This document shows, in pieces, positions 51,668 through 62,969 of a DNA stretch of 64,000 bases. Under the pieces are notes generated by a model, which saw only the letters and a program-made list of their open reading frames with translations, searched no databases and was not told the DNA's origin. This DNA is from Hermatobates lingyangjiaoensis. Its lineage: Eukaryota; Arthropoda; Insecta; Hemiptera; Hermatobatidae. The DNA is taken from positions 7,379,501 through 7,443,500 of the forward strand of contig JAPFBL010001928.1 in the NCBI GenBank assembly GCA_026182355.1, read 5' to 3'. The stretch's first letter is position 1. Each line of letters opens with the position of its first letter. Both the position numbers and the translations under genes were made by a program.

Positions 51668-52205
51668 ATATATTCGTGTATGAGGGCAGCAAATCTTCAC
51701 GTAGGAATATTTCATTAAAACGTACCGCAGCTTCGGCATTCACGACCTTCAAACTCAGCTGTTCTAGTCTCCTGACAATCCTACGGCTAAAGATAGGTAA
51801 CTCCCAAATGAGTTGTCCAAAGGACATTAAGAAACTATTTAAAACACTTTAACAACATTAACACTTTAACATATTCTAATAACATTAACACTTTAACATC
51901 AAAACAAGCTTTCGGCCTAAACATAGGTCATGTTTAAGCCTAGTACCTAGAAGAAGGTACTAAAATAATACAAAATAACAGTGATGATACCAAACTAAAA
52001 ATAATTGAAGCCCTATACATCAAAGACCTTAACCCTTCTATTAATGGTCAAATTTGCGACATAAATATAATACCAAGCTGTAGGTATTTTGACAATTCAT
52101 ATAAATTGTGTACCTACCTCTAGCCGTAGGATTGTCAGGAGACTAGAACAGCTGAGTTTGAAGGTCGTGAATGCCGCAGCTGCGGTACGTTTTAATGAAA
52201 ATATA
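51668..52205. mobile_element. FB-M foldback containing PLE coding end
   Basis: Left arm 'acgtaccgcagcttcggcat', 'tcacgaccttcaaactcag'. Right arm 'ctgagtttgaaggtcgtgaa', 'tgccgcagctgcggtacgtt'. The arms (about 51718-51800 and 52120-52197) enclose PLE coding sequence. (TA)n lies to the right, and a third partial left arm follows at 52222-52272. Confidence 0.92.
51978..52090 (+). pseudogene. PLE protein C-terminal fragment
   Basis: Frame reads NSDDTKLKIIEALYIKDLNP then SINGQICDINIIPSCRYF. 'E-A-L-Y-I-K-D-x-N-P-x-I-N' is the conserved C-terminal block of GIY-YIG PLE proteins. Only this piece is left. Confidence 0.8.
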
Positions 52206-52299
52206 TATATATATCATATATATCTTCGGCATTCACGACCTTCAAACTCAGCTGTTCTAGTCTCCTGACAATGAGCTTCAGAAGAAACACTTATTATTC

Positions 52300-52630
52300 T
52301 TCTGCGCGGTAGATCGGATCCTGGGCTTAACCTAAATCGTTGATTTTTTTTTTCCCTATAATTTGTCATCAGCTTTTAATTTTATTTTAGTTAATTGTTT
52401 TCATTCTTTTCATTTTTATTTGGCTTTTATATCTTTATCTTCCTTGTCTACCTTTCCTCCGAAAGATGGCCACACTGTTTGAGTGCTTCGGTTCGAAAGC
52501 CAAGCCAGTCGTTATCATCCTTTGGAGCGATTCACATCTATTCCTGACGACGAGGACATCGAAATATAGCAGTGAGCTCAGTGATTTCTTTTCTATGTGT
52601 TCTTTTTTAAATTCTAGGTCATTTTATATA
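52300..52630 (+). mobile_element. FB-F2 tail
   Basis: Ends with 'ttggagcgattcacatctat', 'tcctgacgacgaggacatcg', 'aaatatagcagtgagctcag', matching 13185-13260. Upstream is a unique segment. Confidence 0.7.
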
Positions 52631-52647
52631 TATATATATATATATAT

Positions 52648-52697
52648 TATCAAACCACAACAAGTGGTCTTCGCCAGAGTCAAAAACCCAACTGAAA
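52648..52697. mobile_element. FB-A remnant
   Basis: 'tatcaaaccacaacaagtgg' joined to 'tcttcgccagagtcaaaaac'. Heavily deleted. Confidence 0.7.
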
Positions 52698-52954
52698 CAC
52701 AAGATACAGAAACATCGTGGTCAGTGGTTCAAAGGAGTGGGAAGGATGAGTGGTATTTTAAAAAGGTGTAAAATGCAGGAAAAGACTCTACTCCAGAGAG
52801 GGTTGTATAGGTAAGCAAAGGAGTACATTAAAAAAAAAAGGAAAAAACTATCCCCTAGCCTGTTCAATATATAGTCAACCCTGTTCAATAATGCTATTGC
52901 ACTCTAAAAGACTGAATGAAGTTTGAAAACCCCGTTGCTAATCTTTATAATATT

Positions 52955-53215
52955 TCATCTATTAAATTTAAACAGTGAGGATTTGATAATATTTCTTAAC
53001 AATATCATTTTTCATAGGTAATAAATTTAGCTCCTGTCCAATCAATTTGATTATTTTTATTATTTATATGCAAGAATAAGTTGCTACTTTTTTTCCTGCC
53101 TACTTACGTTGAATAGGTGTTGTTTTACACGTGTTTTTAATGATTTACCAGTTTGACCAATATACATTTTATGCCAATTTTTGCACAAGATTTTATAAAT
53201 ACCACCGGACTTTAG
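52955..53215 (-). pseudogene. PLE GIY-YIG endonuclease domain, FB-A lineage
   Basis: Minus strand from 53215: KSGGIYKILCKNWHKMYIGQ then TGKSLKTRVKQHLFNVSRQE and a stop. The frame then shifts to NLFLHINNKNNQIDWTGAKF and ITYEK. GIYKI (53189-53206) and YIGQTGKS (53148-53167) are the two GIY-YIG half motifs, and the R in LKTR is the expected catalytic arginine. The second part is the same as the ORF at 37745, which links this domain to FB-A. One frameshift and the missing RT make it non-functional. Confidence 0.9.
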
Positions 53216-53229
53216 TTTCCTGGGAAATT

Positions 53230-54265
53230 AACCAATTGTCGTTAAGGGTTGGAAGAACCGAAAACAAATTCCCGCAGGAAGGCAAGGGGGGGCCTTAGAA
53301 GGAAAACTATAGAAATTTCAAATAAACGGACCAAAATTAGAGAAGGGTTTTTTAATTTGACTCATATAAGGGAAATTTTAAATTTTTAAAATAAATTTTA
53401 AATATTAAAGTTTTTTAAACCACCCTTTAAACCCAATTTAAAAAGGGAAAAGGGATTTAAATTTTAATTAAAATTTTATAATATATTTATATTATTATTC
53501 TCATTGATATATAACAGTTTAAAGGTTTGTTGAACTCCAATATGTAAGAAGAAGAAATTCATATATCGGTTATATTATGATTTGCATAAAGTGTATTTGT
53601 TTTTTAAAAAAATATTTAATATTTCTATTAAAAATGTGATAATTTTTATTAAAAATGAAAAAAATAACAAAAATCCGTTAAAGTTATTAATATTGGTGTT
53701 ATGCCGTTGGATTTTTTTTTATTGAATATATCAACATGCCAGAGGGTATTACATGTATAAGTGTCCTATTTACATTTCATTGAGTCTTATGATTTATTAC
53801 TTATATTTAAAATATACGTTTAACTATAATATTAATTTTGTAATTATTATATATTAAGGCAAGGGTTTTTGAGTGCAGTGAGGTAATTAGATCATCATTA
53901 CATATATATTTAGTTAATAGAAATTGACATGTGAAGTTATTTTCATAAGATGAAATGAAGAATATTCTTCATTTTGTTTTTCAGGAGAAGAGAACAAAAG
54001 AAAAAAAAATAGGAAGCACGGGAGTGGGTCGTGAGCGCGTCCACCGACCGACACAAATTCCAGTGGATATATATATATTAAAATTTTTTTAATTAAATTT
54101 TTATTTTTAAAAACAAATTTTTTTTTTGGGTTTGATTTTTTGACCCAACAAAACAAAAAAAAAACTTATATTTTTTTTTTTTATTATTGTGGGGAAATCT
54201 TTTGGTTGGAAAAAACACACCTATTAATTAAACGTAAATTAATTAATTATTTAATTTATTAATTA
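53230..54265. other. AT-rich DNA, low complexity
   Basis: Many A/T homopolymers and short internal repeats. No gene is recognised. Confidence 0.55.
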
Positions 54266-54270
54266 ATTAA

Positions 54271-54462
54271 GTAAACACGTGAAATAACAATCAATGATGA
54301 AACCAGAATATGAAATGGGAAAACAAGACTAAGATCTTTCAACCGTAACAAGCCGTCTTCGTCAGAGTTCAGTTTGGTTTTTGACTCTGAGGAAGACTTA
54401 TTTTACGGTTGAAAGATCTTAGTCTTGTTTTCCCATTTCGTATTGTGGTTTGATCGTTGATT
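54271..54462. mobile_element. FB-A foldback element
   Basis: Both arms are present ('gaccaagatc'-type core in left and right, centre near 54369). CTGAGGA replaces CTGACGA and the stem II loop is shortened. Confidence 0.88.
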
Positions 54463-54479
54463 ATATATATATATATAAT

Positions 54480-55140
54480 CTTGTTGAAAAGCAGAGCAGA
54501 TTCTGCATTCACGACTTTTTTAAGTAGCTGTTCTTTTTTTCCAAATTACACTTCTATGTTGCAGAGGCAATGCAAATAGCAGATTTCCCAGCGACATTTT
54601 TAGACAAAAAACATAGTCCAATAACTACTAAAATTTTATTCACTACTTTTTAAATACGAGATGTGACCTCGTTGGTCGTCCTTAGGCATAAGAAAATAAT
54701 AAGACAGATAAATAAGATAAAAACTCAAAGTAATAAAATAACAGGATTCAACTAGAAATGCGTAAGGGATAACAATAGAAAAGGTGATAGAGAGGTAACA
54801 ATACTAAGAGGTAATAGTAGGTGGCGATCCTAGCGTCCGGAAGGTTAACCAGCCGTCACTCTGCCTTTGTTAATTTCACTCTATTGTCAAAGTTTCTGGA
54901 AGTCGGTATAACAAACATTTCACTGGATTGTAAGTTAATCTCCAGGCATTTTTCCTTTATATAGATGGGTTCCAGGATTTGTAAATCTAGAGGATTTCTA
55001 TTAAAGTTTAAAAAATACGTTCCCTTTACAACCATCTTACGCGTGAGTGAAGTGTGATGTTTTTTCTCCATGTGCGCCTTCAGTGCTCCTGTAGCGAGGT
55101 GCATGGTGAGACGCCTTGATAATGCTTATTGAGAAGCGTA
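54480..55140 (-). mobile_element. 5'-truncated PLE, FB-M-type tail
   Basis: On the minus strand the order is the coding C-terminus (55135-54850), then about 350 bp of untranslated sequence, then a tail with 'gattctgcattcacgac' reading out to (TA)n at 54470. A similar tail occurs at 9605-9640. Confidence 0.75.
54850..55135 (-). pseudogene. PLE GIY-YIG protein C-terminus
   Basis: Frame reads ALSRRLTMHLATGALKAHME then KKHHTSLTRKMVVKGTYFLN, FNRNPLDLQILEPIYIKEKC and LEINLQSSEMF. 'LSRRLTMHL..GAL..H' is the same block as in the 13.75-14.07 kb remnant, and 'ILEPIYIKE..LEIN' is the C-terminal helix. The upstream YIG part is missing. Confidence 0.85.
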
Positions 55141-55206
55141 ATTAAGAAGCATAATGTATGCTTGGATAAAGAACTGCTGCAAACTTATACAAAATATATA
55201 TATATA

Positions 55207-55420
55207 TATGATGTAATTTTTTTTTGAGGGTTGAGGTCTAAGGATTTGAAACTTGTCCTTTTGCATAAGCTAGGACTAAACTAGCAAGTTTTGCCTAAGC
55301 AAGCTTTTGCCTGAACTAGGCAAAAGGACTAGTTTCAAATCATTAGACCTCAACGATCAAAAAAAAAAAAAATACATCATATAAATATAGGGTCGAGAAA
55401 ACAAATCATGATGTACATAT
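55207..55420. mobile_element. FB-E foldback, core deleted
   Basis: 'gagggttgaggtctaaggat' and 'aatcattagacctcaacgat' are the arms, with 'acttgtccttttgc' and 'gcaaaaggactagtt' inside. The centre consists of short repeats of AAGCTAGG/TTGCCT type. The hammerhead-like part is missing. Confidence 0.85.
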
Positions 55421-55457
55421 ATAAATATATATATATTAATATAAAAATATAAAAAAT

Positions 55458-55594
55458 TTTAACCCCAACCAGTTGGTTTTTGATCTGACGGGGAAACTGC
55501 CCGGGTTACGGTTGAAAGATCTTAGTCTTGTTTTCCCATTTCCTTATTGTGGTTTGATCATTGATTGTTATTTCACGTGTTTTTGTAAATCTTT
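55458..55594 (+). mobile_element. FB-A right half, damaged
   Basis: 'ccagttggtttttgatctga', 'cggggaaactgcccgggtta', then 'cggttgaaagatcttagtct' and a normal tail. Confidence 0.8.
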
Positions 55595-55858
55595 AATATA
55601 TATATTTAATTTATAAATAAAAATTTTTCCAAACAGGTAAATTAAAATTAATGTCCAACCACAATTTAAGAAGGGTTTGATTGTTTTCCCAATTCCTTAA
55701 AATTGGGTGGTTTAATAATTTATATATAATATATATTATAATTTAAATTAAAAAAAAAGGGAATGGAAAAATTTTAAATTATAAATTTAAAATAAAATTA
55801 AACTTTTTTAAATCACAAATAAAGCCTTTTAAATGGGTTTCTTTTTAAAACTAAAACA

Positions 55859-55920
55859 ATTGGTCTTCGTCAGAGTTTTACTCATTTCTAGATTTCTTAA
55901 TGTTTAGACGCTGATATATT
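55859..55920. mobile_element. FB-A remnant
   Basis: 'tggtcttcgtcagagtttta' followed by 'atttcttaatgtttagacg' shows FB-A centre and tail words with the middle lost. Confidence 0.5.
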
Positions 55921-56417
55921 AAAATTTAAAAATAAAACCATCTATGGGGACTAGATGACAAATTACAAGATAAAGAACCCTTAAAAAGAAATCATAAAAA
56001 TAGTTACGAGTTTATTAATGCATCAGTCTTGTAGGAAATAAGGCATAGTTGTAGTGATACTTTGAAAGAAATGTTGATTATTTTCATATACTGGTAATCT
56101 ATACAAAAGATGCATTTTCATCAGCTCAGATTTATAATTGCAAAACATCAAGCTTTTTTAATTTCGGAAATTTTTTCATTAAATAAAAAATCGTTGAGTA
56201 ATTAAGATTTAACAAAGATTTAATTTTTTTTACTTTACTATAATTAAAGTATAGTGATCGTGAAAAAAATCGATCTCGAAATTTTGACGGAATTATATGT
56301 TTTGAGATCTCAGAAATCGTTTTATGGTGTTTTCTCGATGATGTCTCTGTGTGTGGGTGGGTGGTTCAGAATCTTTGATGGATCAAGTTTATATTTTACA
56401 CAAAAATGGGCCCCATG

Positions 56418-56882
56418 GTGTAGATCAGTGTTTCCCAAAGTGGGTGGTACCACCCCCCTGGAGGCAGTACTCTGATATCGGGGGTCGCTAATGCAAAAAA
56501 GGATTTGGGGGTTCTATTTCCATAAATTAAAAATGTTCATGCAGTATAATTTCCAAATTTAAGTGAAAACACCACATGCAAACTTCTAGGAAAAGGTTTC
56601 TTAAAATTATTTGTTTTGATAATTTATTTTTATGTTAAAAGTATATTCTCATCTAAGTTTCTTTTATTGTGTATTAATTCTTTTGCATAAATATGCTATG
56701 AAACAAGAGATATATCGGATTATAAATAAATATTCGATTAGTCATTATATTAATTTTATTATTAAAATGTTACTCATTTCGTTATTTAGTCTAAGATTCT
56801 GATTATTGAGGAGTGTTGAGTATAGGTTTACAGACCCAAGAGGGCGGTTGCTCGAAAAACTTTGGGAAACACTGGTGTAGAT
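56418..56882. mobile_element. hAT element with perfect 8-bp target duplication
   Basis: GTGTAGAT at 56418-56425 and 56875-56882 flanks a 449-bp element with inverted ends CAGTGTTTCCCAAAGT (56426) and ACTTTGGGAAACACTG (ends 56874). Subterminal 'ccacccccctggaggcag' and 'gagggcggttgctcg' are typical of non-autonomous hAT elements. It is inserted in repeat P. Confidence 0.95.
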
Positions 56883-58189
56883 GATCCATTTTGTTTGAGA
56901 AGAATTATGCATGACGGAAAAGTCACTTTTTCTTGCCAAAAACCGATTTTTATAAAAACATTTTTTTTTTCTTTAATAAGTAAAATGAAAATCTTTTAGT
57001 AGGTGAAAGTAGTAAAAGAAAGTGATAACCATGGGAAGAATGAAGAAGTCATCAAATTGGAACTAGCCTAGTAAAACGGAGATTGAGTTATCTATCACTC
57101 GTCTTATAGTCACGACTCAAATCTTATATTAAACTTTCTAGATTATCAACTTTCCCCCTCCAAATCTCTTAAATAATTTTCGCTTAGATATATTTCTCTT
57201 TGAAAATTGACGCTATAAACATTATTTACGTAAATCATCCTCAATAACGAGAAGCTTATCAATTATTATTAGCAATATTAAGACCTAATGATATTTTCTA
57301 ACAATTTATTTTTATTTTACTCTTTTTGAAAAAACTGTAACTAAAAAAAGTTATTAACTTTATATCGCTATATTTATTTATAGGTAATAATTTATATTGC
57401 TTTCCAATGTTTACGCATGAAACGTAAACTAGTTGACCCAGACTAAATACAACTGCATTAACTTATAGACTCCGTAGTTATTGCAGAACAGGTAAACTAT
57501 AAATCTAGGATGAATTCCAGGTTTTTATAGCTTTATTGCCCATTTCGGTATTGAAAGTTCACTAATTTTTTTTTATAAATTGTTATTTTTTTTTCAATTT
57601 TCGGTAAAAATGTTATTGTTCTTTAATAAGCCGTTTAGAGTAAAAAAAAAATGTTTTCTTGAAACATAAAATGTACCATAAAAAAAAATAATACAAATTA
57701 CCTCAACTTATCCTCCAAATAATGCTTTATTTTTTAGGTAAATTTCATATTGATTTGTCAAACAGTATGGCTTGTATCCTTTTAACAAGCTTTCAGATTG
57801 AATTATGAATAAAAATTTATACATTTTATCGAAAAAAAAAATAGTTCCAGTTGCTTTAAAACTCTGAGGCTTTTTATCAGTTACTGATTTTGTTGCTTCT
57901 TTAATGATAACAAAATTTCAAGTTTCTAAAATTTGTAGTTTAAGAGAAAAATAGTTTAAAAACACAATTTATCAAAAAAAAGTGACTTTCCAAAAATGCT
58001 AATATCAACAAATATACATACAATTTATGATCATATTGAATCTACATACAAATCTTTTATGTTTAAAATATTTCTTTCAATTTTAAATCTATTAATAAGT
58101 TACTTATTAATAATTAGTAATATTAATTAATTTATAAACTATTAATTTACAATTAAATAATATCAAACAGAACAAATCTGTAAAAATAA

Positions 58190-58590
58190 AAGAAAGTTTG
58201 TGTCTGTATACTGCTTAGAACTGACTCATTTTAATTATCTGACTCTTTAATTATCTGACTCTTTAATTAACTGACTCTTTACGTTTCCTACATTATCTTT
58301 TAGAAAAATGTCTGTCTGTTTGTTTGTCCAAAAATTTTGTCACAAGTTAACTCAGCTACAATAAGTTACAGCGAGCTAAAACTTTGACTGTAGATTTGTG
58401 AATGTCTTAAATTAAAAGATAAGATTTGAATAAATAGGAAATTCAACATAGAAGCGAAGTTATTGACTTTTTAGTTGTTTTTGGCCAACTGCACAAATAT
58501 ACAAACATATAGTTAAAAATATACAGGTATTTTTAAATACCTGTTACTGTGGCAAGTAGGTTTTGTTAGTTGATTTTAATTTCTTTTGGA
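58190..58590 (+). repeat. Repeat Q, copy 2
   Basis: 'tgcttagaactgactcattt', 'gtttgtccaaaaattttgtc', 'tgactgtagatttgtgaat', 'tggcaagtaggttttgttag'. It includes a local 18-bp tandem repeat of 'taattatctgactcttt'. Confidence 0.75.
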
Positions 58591-58689
58591 TTTATCATAA
58601 TTTACCCTCTTTAAATAAGTGAGTTTATACCTACCTGCATACTAAATAAACACGATCACTATACTTTAATTATAGTAAAATAAAAGTAT

Positions 58690-60370
58690 GTCTAGAAGAA
58701 AATAAAGCTTGAGCTCCTGTACTTAAAGCTGCAAACCGTAAAAGAAACTCCAGATCTAATGACAGCTATGGACTGTCCTAATACTGATATTATCAACAAT
58801 TCTATAAGTTCTGATAATATTTTGGAATACCACATATCAGCACTGAATGTTTTGTAAAACACCCCAAAGATGAGTAGTATAATATAATATAATGTTTCTA
58901 AAAGAAGTAGTACAAAATAAGTCTGCTAGTGTACTGTAAGGAATTACTACATAAAAAAGTTTTGACTTTTTAAATGTTTAAAATAAATTACTTTATTTAT
59001 CAATAAATAAATTAAAAGCCTTAATGAGTTCAATAGTTAAAAACTATTAGCAAGATATAATCAATTTAAATTAAGCTGAAGTCACAGAAAATAGGTTTAA
59101 GATAGATTTATTGAATAGTTTAAAACAAAAAATAGTTTTAAAATAACAATTTCTAAATGCTTGCATTGATACATTGATTTAAAAAGAAGTATACATTCAT
59201 ACTCTGTTATTGATTAACAACTATTGTTATGTTAAAATTATTTTATATTTTTATACACAAAGTTTTAAGCAATATAAAAGTTAAAATTTCATTAAAAACT
59301 GAATAATTAGTCATATTATAACATATTGTTACTAATATTTGTGATATTTCTTTCTATTAATGTAATTACTAATATTACTATTTTCCTTTTACTACTGATA
59401 TTAAATGATTATATTCGAATTGCATCTATTGTTATTAATATATAGAAAACCACTTAATTATATAATGTTCTAAAGAATTAGAAATAATTAAATAACATTA
59501 TTTTTTGTAGGAATACCTTTTTTTAAATTACATTGTAATTGTATATTAATTTAAATGAATCAGTTTTAATAGTTTTAGTGGCATTTTTTATGCTTATTAG
59601 TAAAAATGACTTTCATTTATTTGTTGCATTCCTATAATGTAATATTTCTTATTATTTCTCAATACTTTTGTTTGTCATCATTTAATAGTTATAATTTAAA
59701 AGGAATGATGTGAAAAATAAAAGATAATTTGAATTGTGAACTAACCTCTTTTTTTGATGCGCAGATGTTTTTATTCCTTTCTTCTTTCTTTTCAAACACT
59801 TCTACGAACAACAAAAATAAGGTTCACACGTATGCATCATTTTGTAATCTAATTAATAAAATCACTTTTAAACGGCTATATACAATGATTTTTTTCTAAA
59901 CTCCGTGAAAAAAACCGACGCTTATAGATATAAAAAATGTGACGCTCTGTGAAGCAATATTAAAAGGATTTGCGTCTTAATTAAGCCAGTGTTGACACAA
60001 TGTACAGGAAATAATCATGAACTAAACACAAACCTATTAATTTTGATGATTTATATTAAACAAAAAAATTATTGTATATAATCTATAATAATTTTAAATA
60101 ATCATTTGTAAATAGATATTTTATTATAAAAGACAAACAAATGTAAATAAATATAAACTAGTGGAATTTAGTAAATGACTTTCCAGGCGGTTAATATGAT
60201 TTATATTTTTAAAAAAAAATTTGTATGGGTGTGCACTCAACTTTGCTAAAAGTAAATATATTATTAACTTAATTGACAAGGTATTTAATTCATTATTTCT
60301 TTTTAATGCAGTTATCTCTATTTTGATAATTCCAGCAAAAATGTAACCATTGTTATAGCCTTATAAAAAA
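58690..60370. other. AT-rich DNA without recognised genes
   Basis: No conserved motif or repeat was noticed apart from general A/T bias. Confidence 0.5.
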
Positions 60371-60375
60371 AAAAC

Positions 60376-60815
60376 AAATGAATCATGATAACTAATAATT
60401 ATGACTAGAGTCATTTTGTAATATTTTAAATTAATTTTTCAATATGTTGCAAATTTATATGGTAATTTTTACATTGTTAATTATTGTAATTTCAAAGAGT
60501 TTGTAAAAAAACAAAGAAATTGGATAAGATGGGACCATTTTTTTAATTTTTTTTTTACAATAAGAACATTGTACTTTTAGGTTATATTTACATAATTATT
60601 TTATCAACTACTTTTATTCTAAGTCATGTAATTAGTTGTGTATTTTTTTACTTAATTATCTTAATTAAGTTAATTTGGTTTATTTACATTATTAATTAAA
60701 GCAGTAATTTTGAGAACTAATTAATTTTACTTCACTCATCAGCTATTCAAGCGGTTATTATGTGGTATTTACTCGTGATTAGAAAGGTAATGAAAATTAC
60801 TTTTCTATTTTAAAC
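60376..60815 (+). repeat. Duplicated segment, copy 1
   Basis: 'aatgaatcatgataactaat' at the start and 'agttgtgtatttttttactt', 'taaagcagtaattttgagaa', 'gtgattagaaaggtaatgaa' at the end match 62428-62960 in the same order. The middles differ. Confidence 0.8.
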
Positions 60816-61506
60816 TTTAAGCATGATTCATAAGAAATTCATTTTAAATCACTGGCGTTGGTTTAGGTTCTTTGAAAAGCTTTGCGGTCATCGATATATC
60901 TACAATACAAGTTAAGATTAAACAAGCTCTCTTCAACAACACACTGTTCTCTACATGAATGAAAAAATACTAGTGAATATCACTTTAAAGTGAAATAAGA
61001 TCATTTTTTTTTTACTATTTCAAGGGATCTCAAAAATAGGAATATATCCAAAAACCGGCATGATACAATCATATCATGAACTGAGAAAACTATTAGATTA
61101 CTGGATTACTAATGAATAAAATCTGGAGTGGCCTACACTCAACTTTAGCATAAGTAAACATAATATCAAACTACTTGGATATATAATATATTGTACCCCA
61201 TTTAGGCATAATATAGCTGTCTAAATGGGAGGTGTTTATAAGTCTTTGATTCCTGGAGGTAGTATAGATAGTGATTAATCTCACTTATGAATGTGCACGC
61301 TTATTTTTGTATATGACACCAGTGATGAGTATAATATCATTAGTACATAATTATTAATTAATTAATAATTAATTAATTATTAGTACATCATATATAATAT
61401 AATTAGATGAGTATAATATCATTAGTACCATGTTATAGGAGATCATGGCTTTTGTTTCAAAAGCCAGTAGATCTCTTACGCAGGTTATCTGACCTTCTTC
61501 TACGTA

Positions 61507-62288
61507 CAGTGGAACCTCTACATACGAGATTAATTCGTTCCCGGATCGTGCTCGTATCTAGAATTTCTCGTATCTAGAGCGAATTTTTCCCATAAGAAAT
61601 AACTGAAAACCAATTAATTTGTTCCCGGCCTCCCAAAATCATTCAAGTTAACCCTAAATAACTATGAACACATCTTCCTGATTACTAAAAGCACATTCAA
61701 ATAGTGACTGAACATAAAAATACAGTAATAAGATAAATAAGATGATATTAACGAAATAAAATGCGAGTTTATTATGAGCATTTATTATGAGCACTTCCAC
61801 TTAAAATTAAAGTTAACTTTATGAAGAACTAAATTTTTTTACGGCACTAATTTATTTATGCACTTTTTTCTGCTTTTTTTTTGCTTTTTAACATTACTGT
61901 ATCAGTTTTTACTTTTCTTCGCTTTCTTTTGCCCTTTTAGCTGGAATCACAACAGTTTCACTTTCTATAGGTCTTTTGAAGAAAAACATATCCAAGGAGG
62001 TTTGTCTCTGCCTCCCTTTCAAAATGTTACGGAAATGTGTAAGGCAAGTGTCATTAAAAAGAGCTGTAGTACGACTAGTAGCCACTTTTTCTGGCTCGTA
62101 ATTCTCGTAAGTTGGCCATCTAGCGGGAGCATCTGGAAATTCTCGTAACTTGGCCACCTAGCGGAACCATCTGGAAATTCTCGTAACTTGGATTTTCTCT
62201 CGTATGTAGAGCAAGATTTTTGCTCGAAAGACCTCTCGTATCTCGAGTTTCTCGTAAGTAGAGTAGCTCTTATGTAGAGGTTCCACTG
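61507..62288. mobile_element. pogo/Tigger-like DNA transposon, deleted
   Basis: TA at 61505-61506 and 62289-62290. The ends CAGTGGAACCTCTACATACG (61507) and its near complement ending GGTTCCACTG (62288) are inverted. The right end has a tandem repeat of 'ctggaaattctcgtaacttg'. A piece of transposase remains inside on the minus strand. Confidence 0.88.
61909..62070 (-). pseudogene. Tigger-type transposase C-terminal remnant
   Basis: Minus-strand frame reads TALFNDTCLTHFRNILKGRQ then RQTSLDMFFFKRPIESETVV and IPAKRAKESEEK. 'HFRNILKxRQxQTSLDxFFxKRP' fits the usual C-terminal tail of Tigger/pogo transposases. The DDE domain and DNA-binding region are absent, so the element is non-autonomous. Confidence 0.75.
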
Positions 62289-62427
62289 TATATTGAAGAT
62301 TAAAGACAAAGTTTCCCATTTTAAAACTTAATAATAATTCTATATTGTCTGAAAAATAGAATCATGATGAAATATAATAATTCTATATTATCAATGAATA
62401 ATCATCAATAGAATCGTGATGAAATAG

Positions 62428-62965
62428 AAATGAATCATGATGACTAATGATGACGACTAGTCATTTTGTAAGATTTTGAATTAATTTTCATTATATGTAG
62501 TCCATTCCAGGATCATGTAAGAAAAAATGTTGTTTCAAGATAATTTTTTAATTTAAGATGTAGGATAATTAGATTTCTTATTTTTTAAAGAATCTTTTCA
62601 ATTTTGACTTATGTTTTATATTTTGGTGTAAAGTTTGTGTTTTACATCATTGTACAGGGAATTTTATAGCATGCTATTGTTTTTTCAAAAATCTCTTTTC
62701 TTTCCCTTTGCCAAAACAATAACAATCCAGCGTGTGTTATCTTTTTCCTGTGTCCTGTATTTTTGATATACTCTGTTGCTGTGAATGTAATTCATGTAAT
62801 TAGTTGTGTATTTTTTTACTTAATTATCTTAATATATAAATTAATTTGATTTATTTACATTATTAATTAAAGCAGTAATTTTGAGAACTAATTCAAGCAG
62901 TTATTTTGTAGTATTTAGTCATGATTAGAAAGGTGAAGAAAATTACTTTTCTATTGAGAAAAAAT
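62428..62965 (+). repeat. Duplicated segment, copy 2
   Basis: Matches 60376-60815 at both ends, with a different, longer middle. The two copies flank the pogo-like element and about 700 bp of unique DNA. Confidence 0.8.
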
Positions 62966-62969
62966 ATAT

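Larger units (their letters stand above)
56228..58685. mobile_element. Repeat P: element with 35-bp terminal inverted repeats
   Basis: Left end 56228-56262 (TTTTACTTTACTATAATTAA then AGTATAGTGATCGTG) and right end 58651-58685 are inverted with one mismatch. Length is 2,458 bp including the nested hAT. A partial relative lies at 22271-22440. No transposase frame is recognisable. The right part contains repeat Q. The class is unknown. Confidence 0.75.

Noticed and set aside
56228..58685. Helitron or complete DNA transposon assignment for repeat P
   Set aside because: No transposase, Rep or helicase frame is visible inside it, so I left the class open.
61858..62148. Plus-strand 96-codon frame
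   Set aside because: It is the shadow of the minus-strand transposase remnant inside the pogo-like element.
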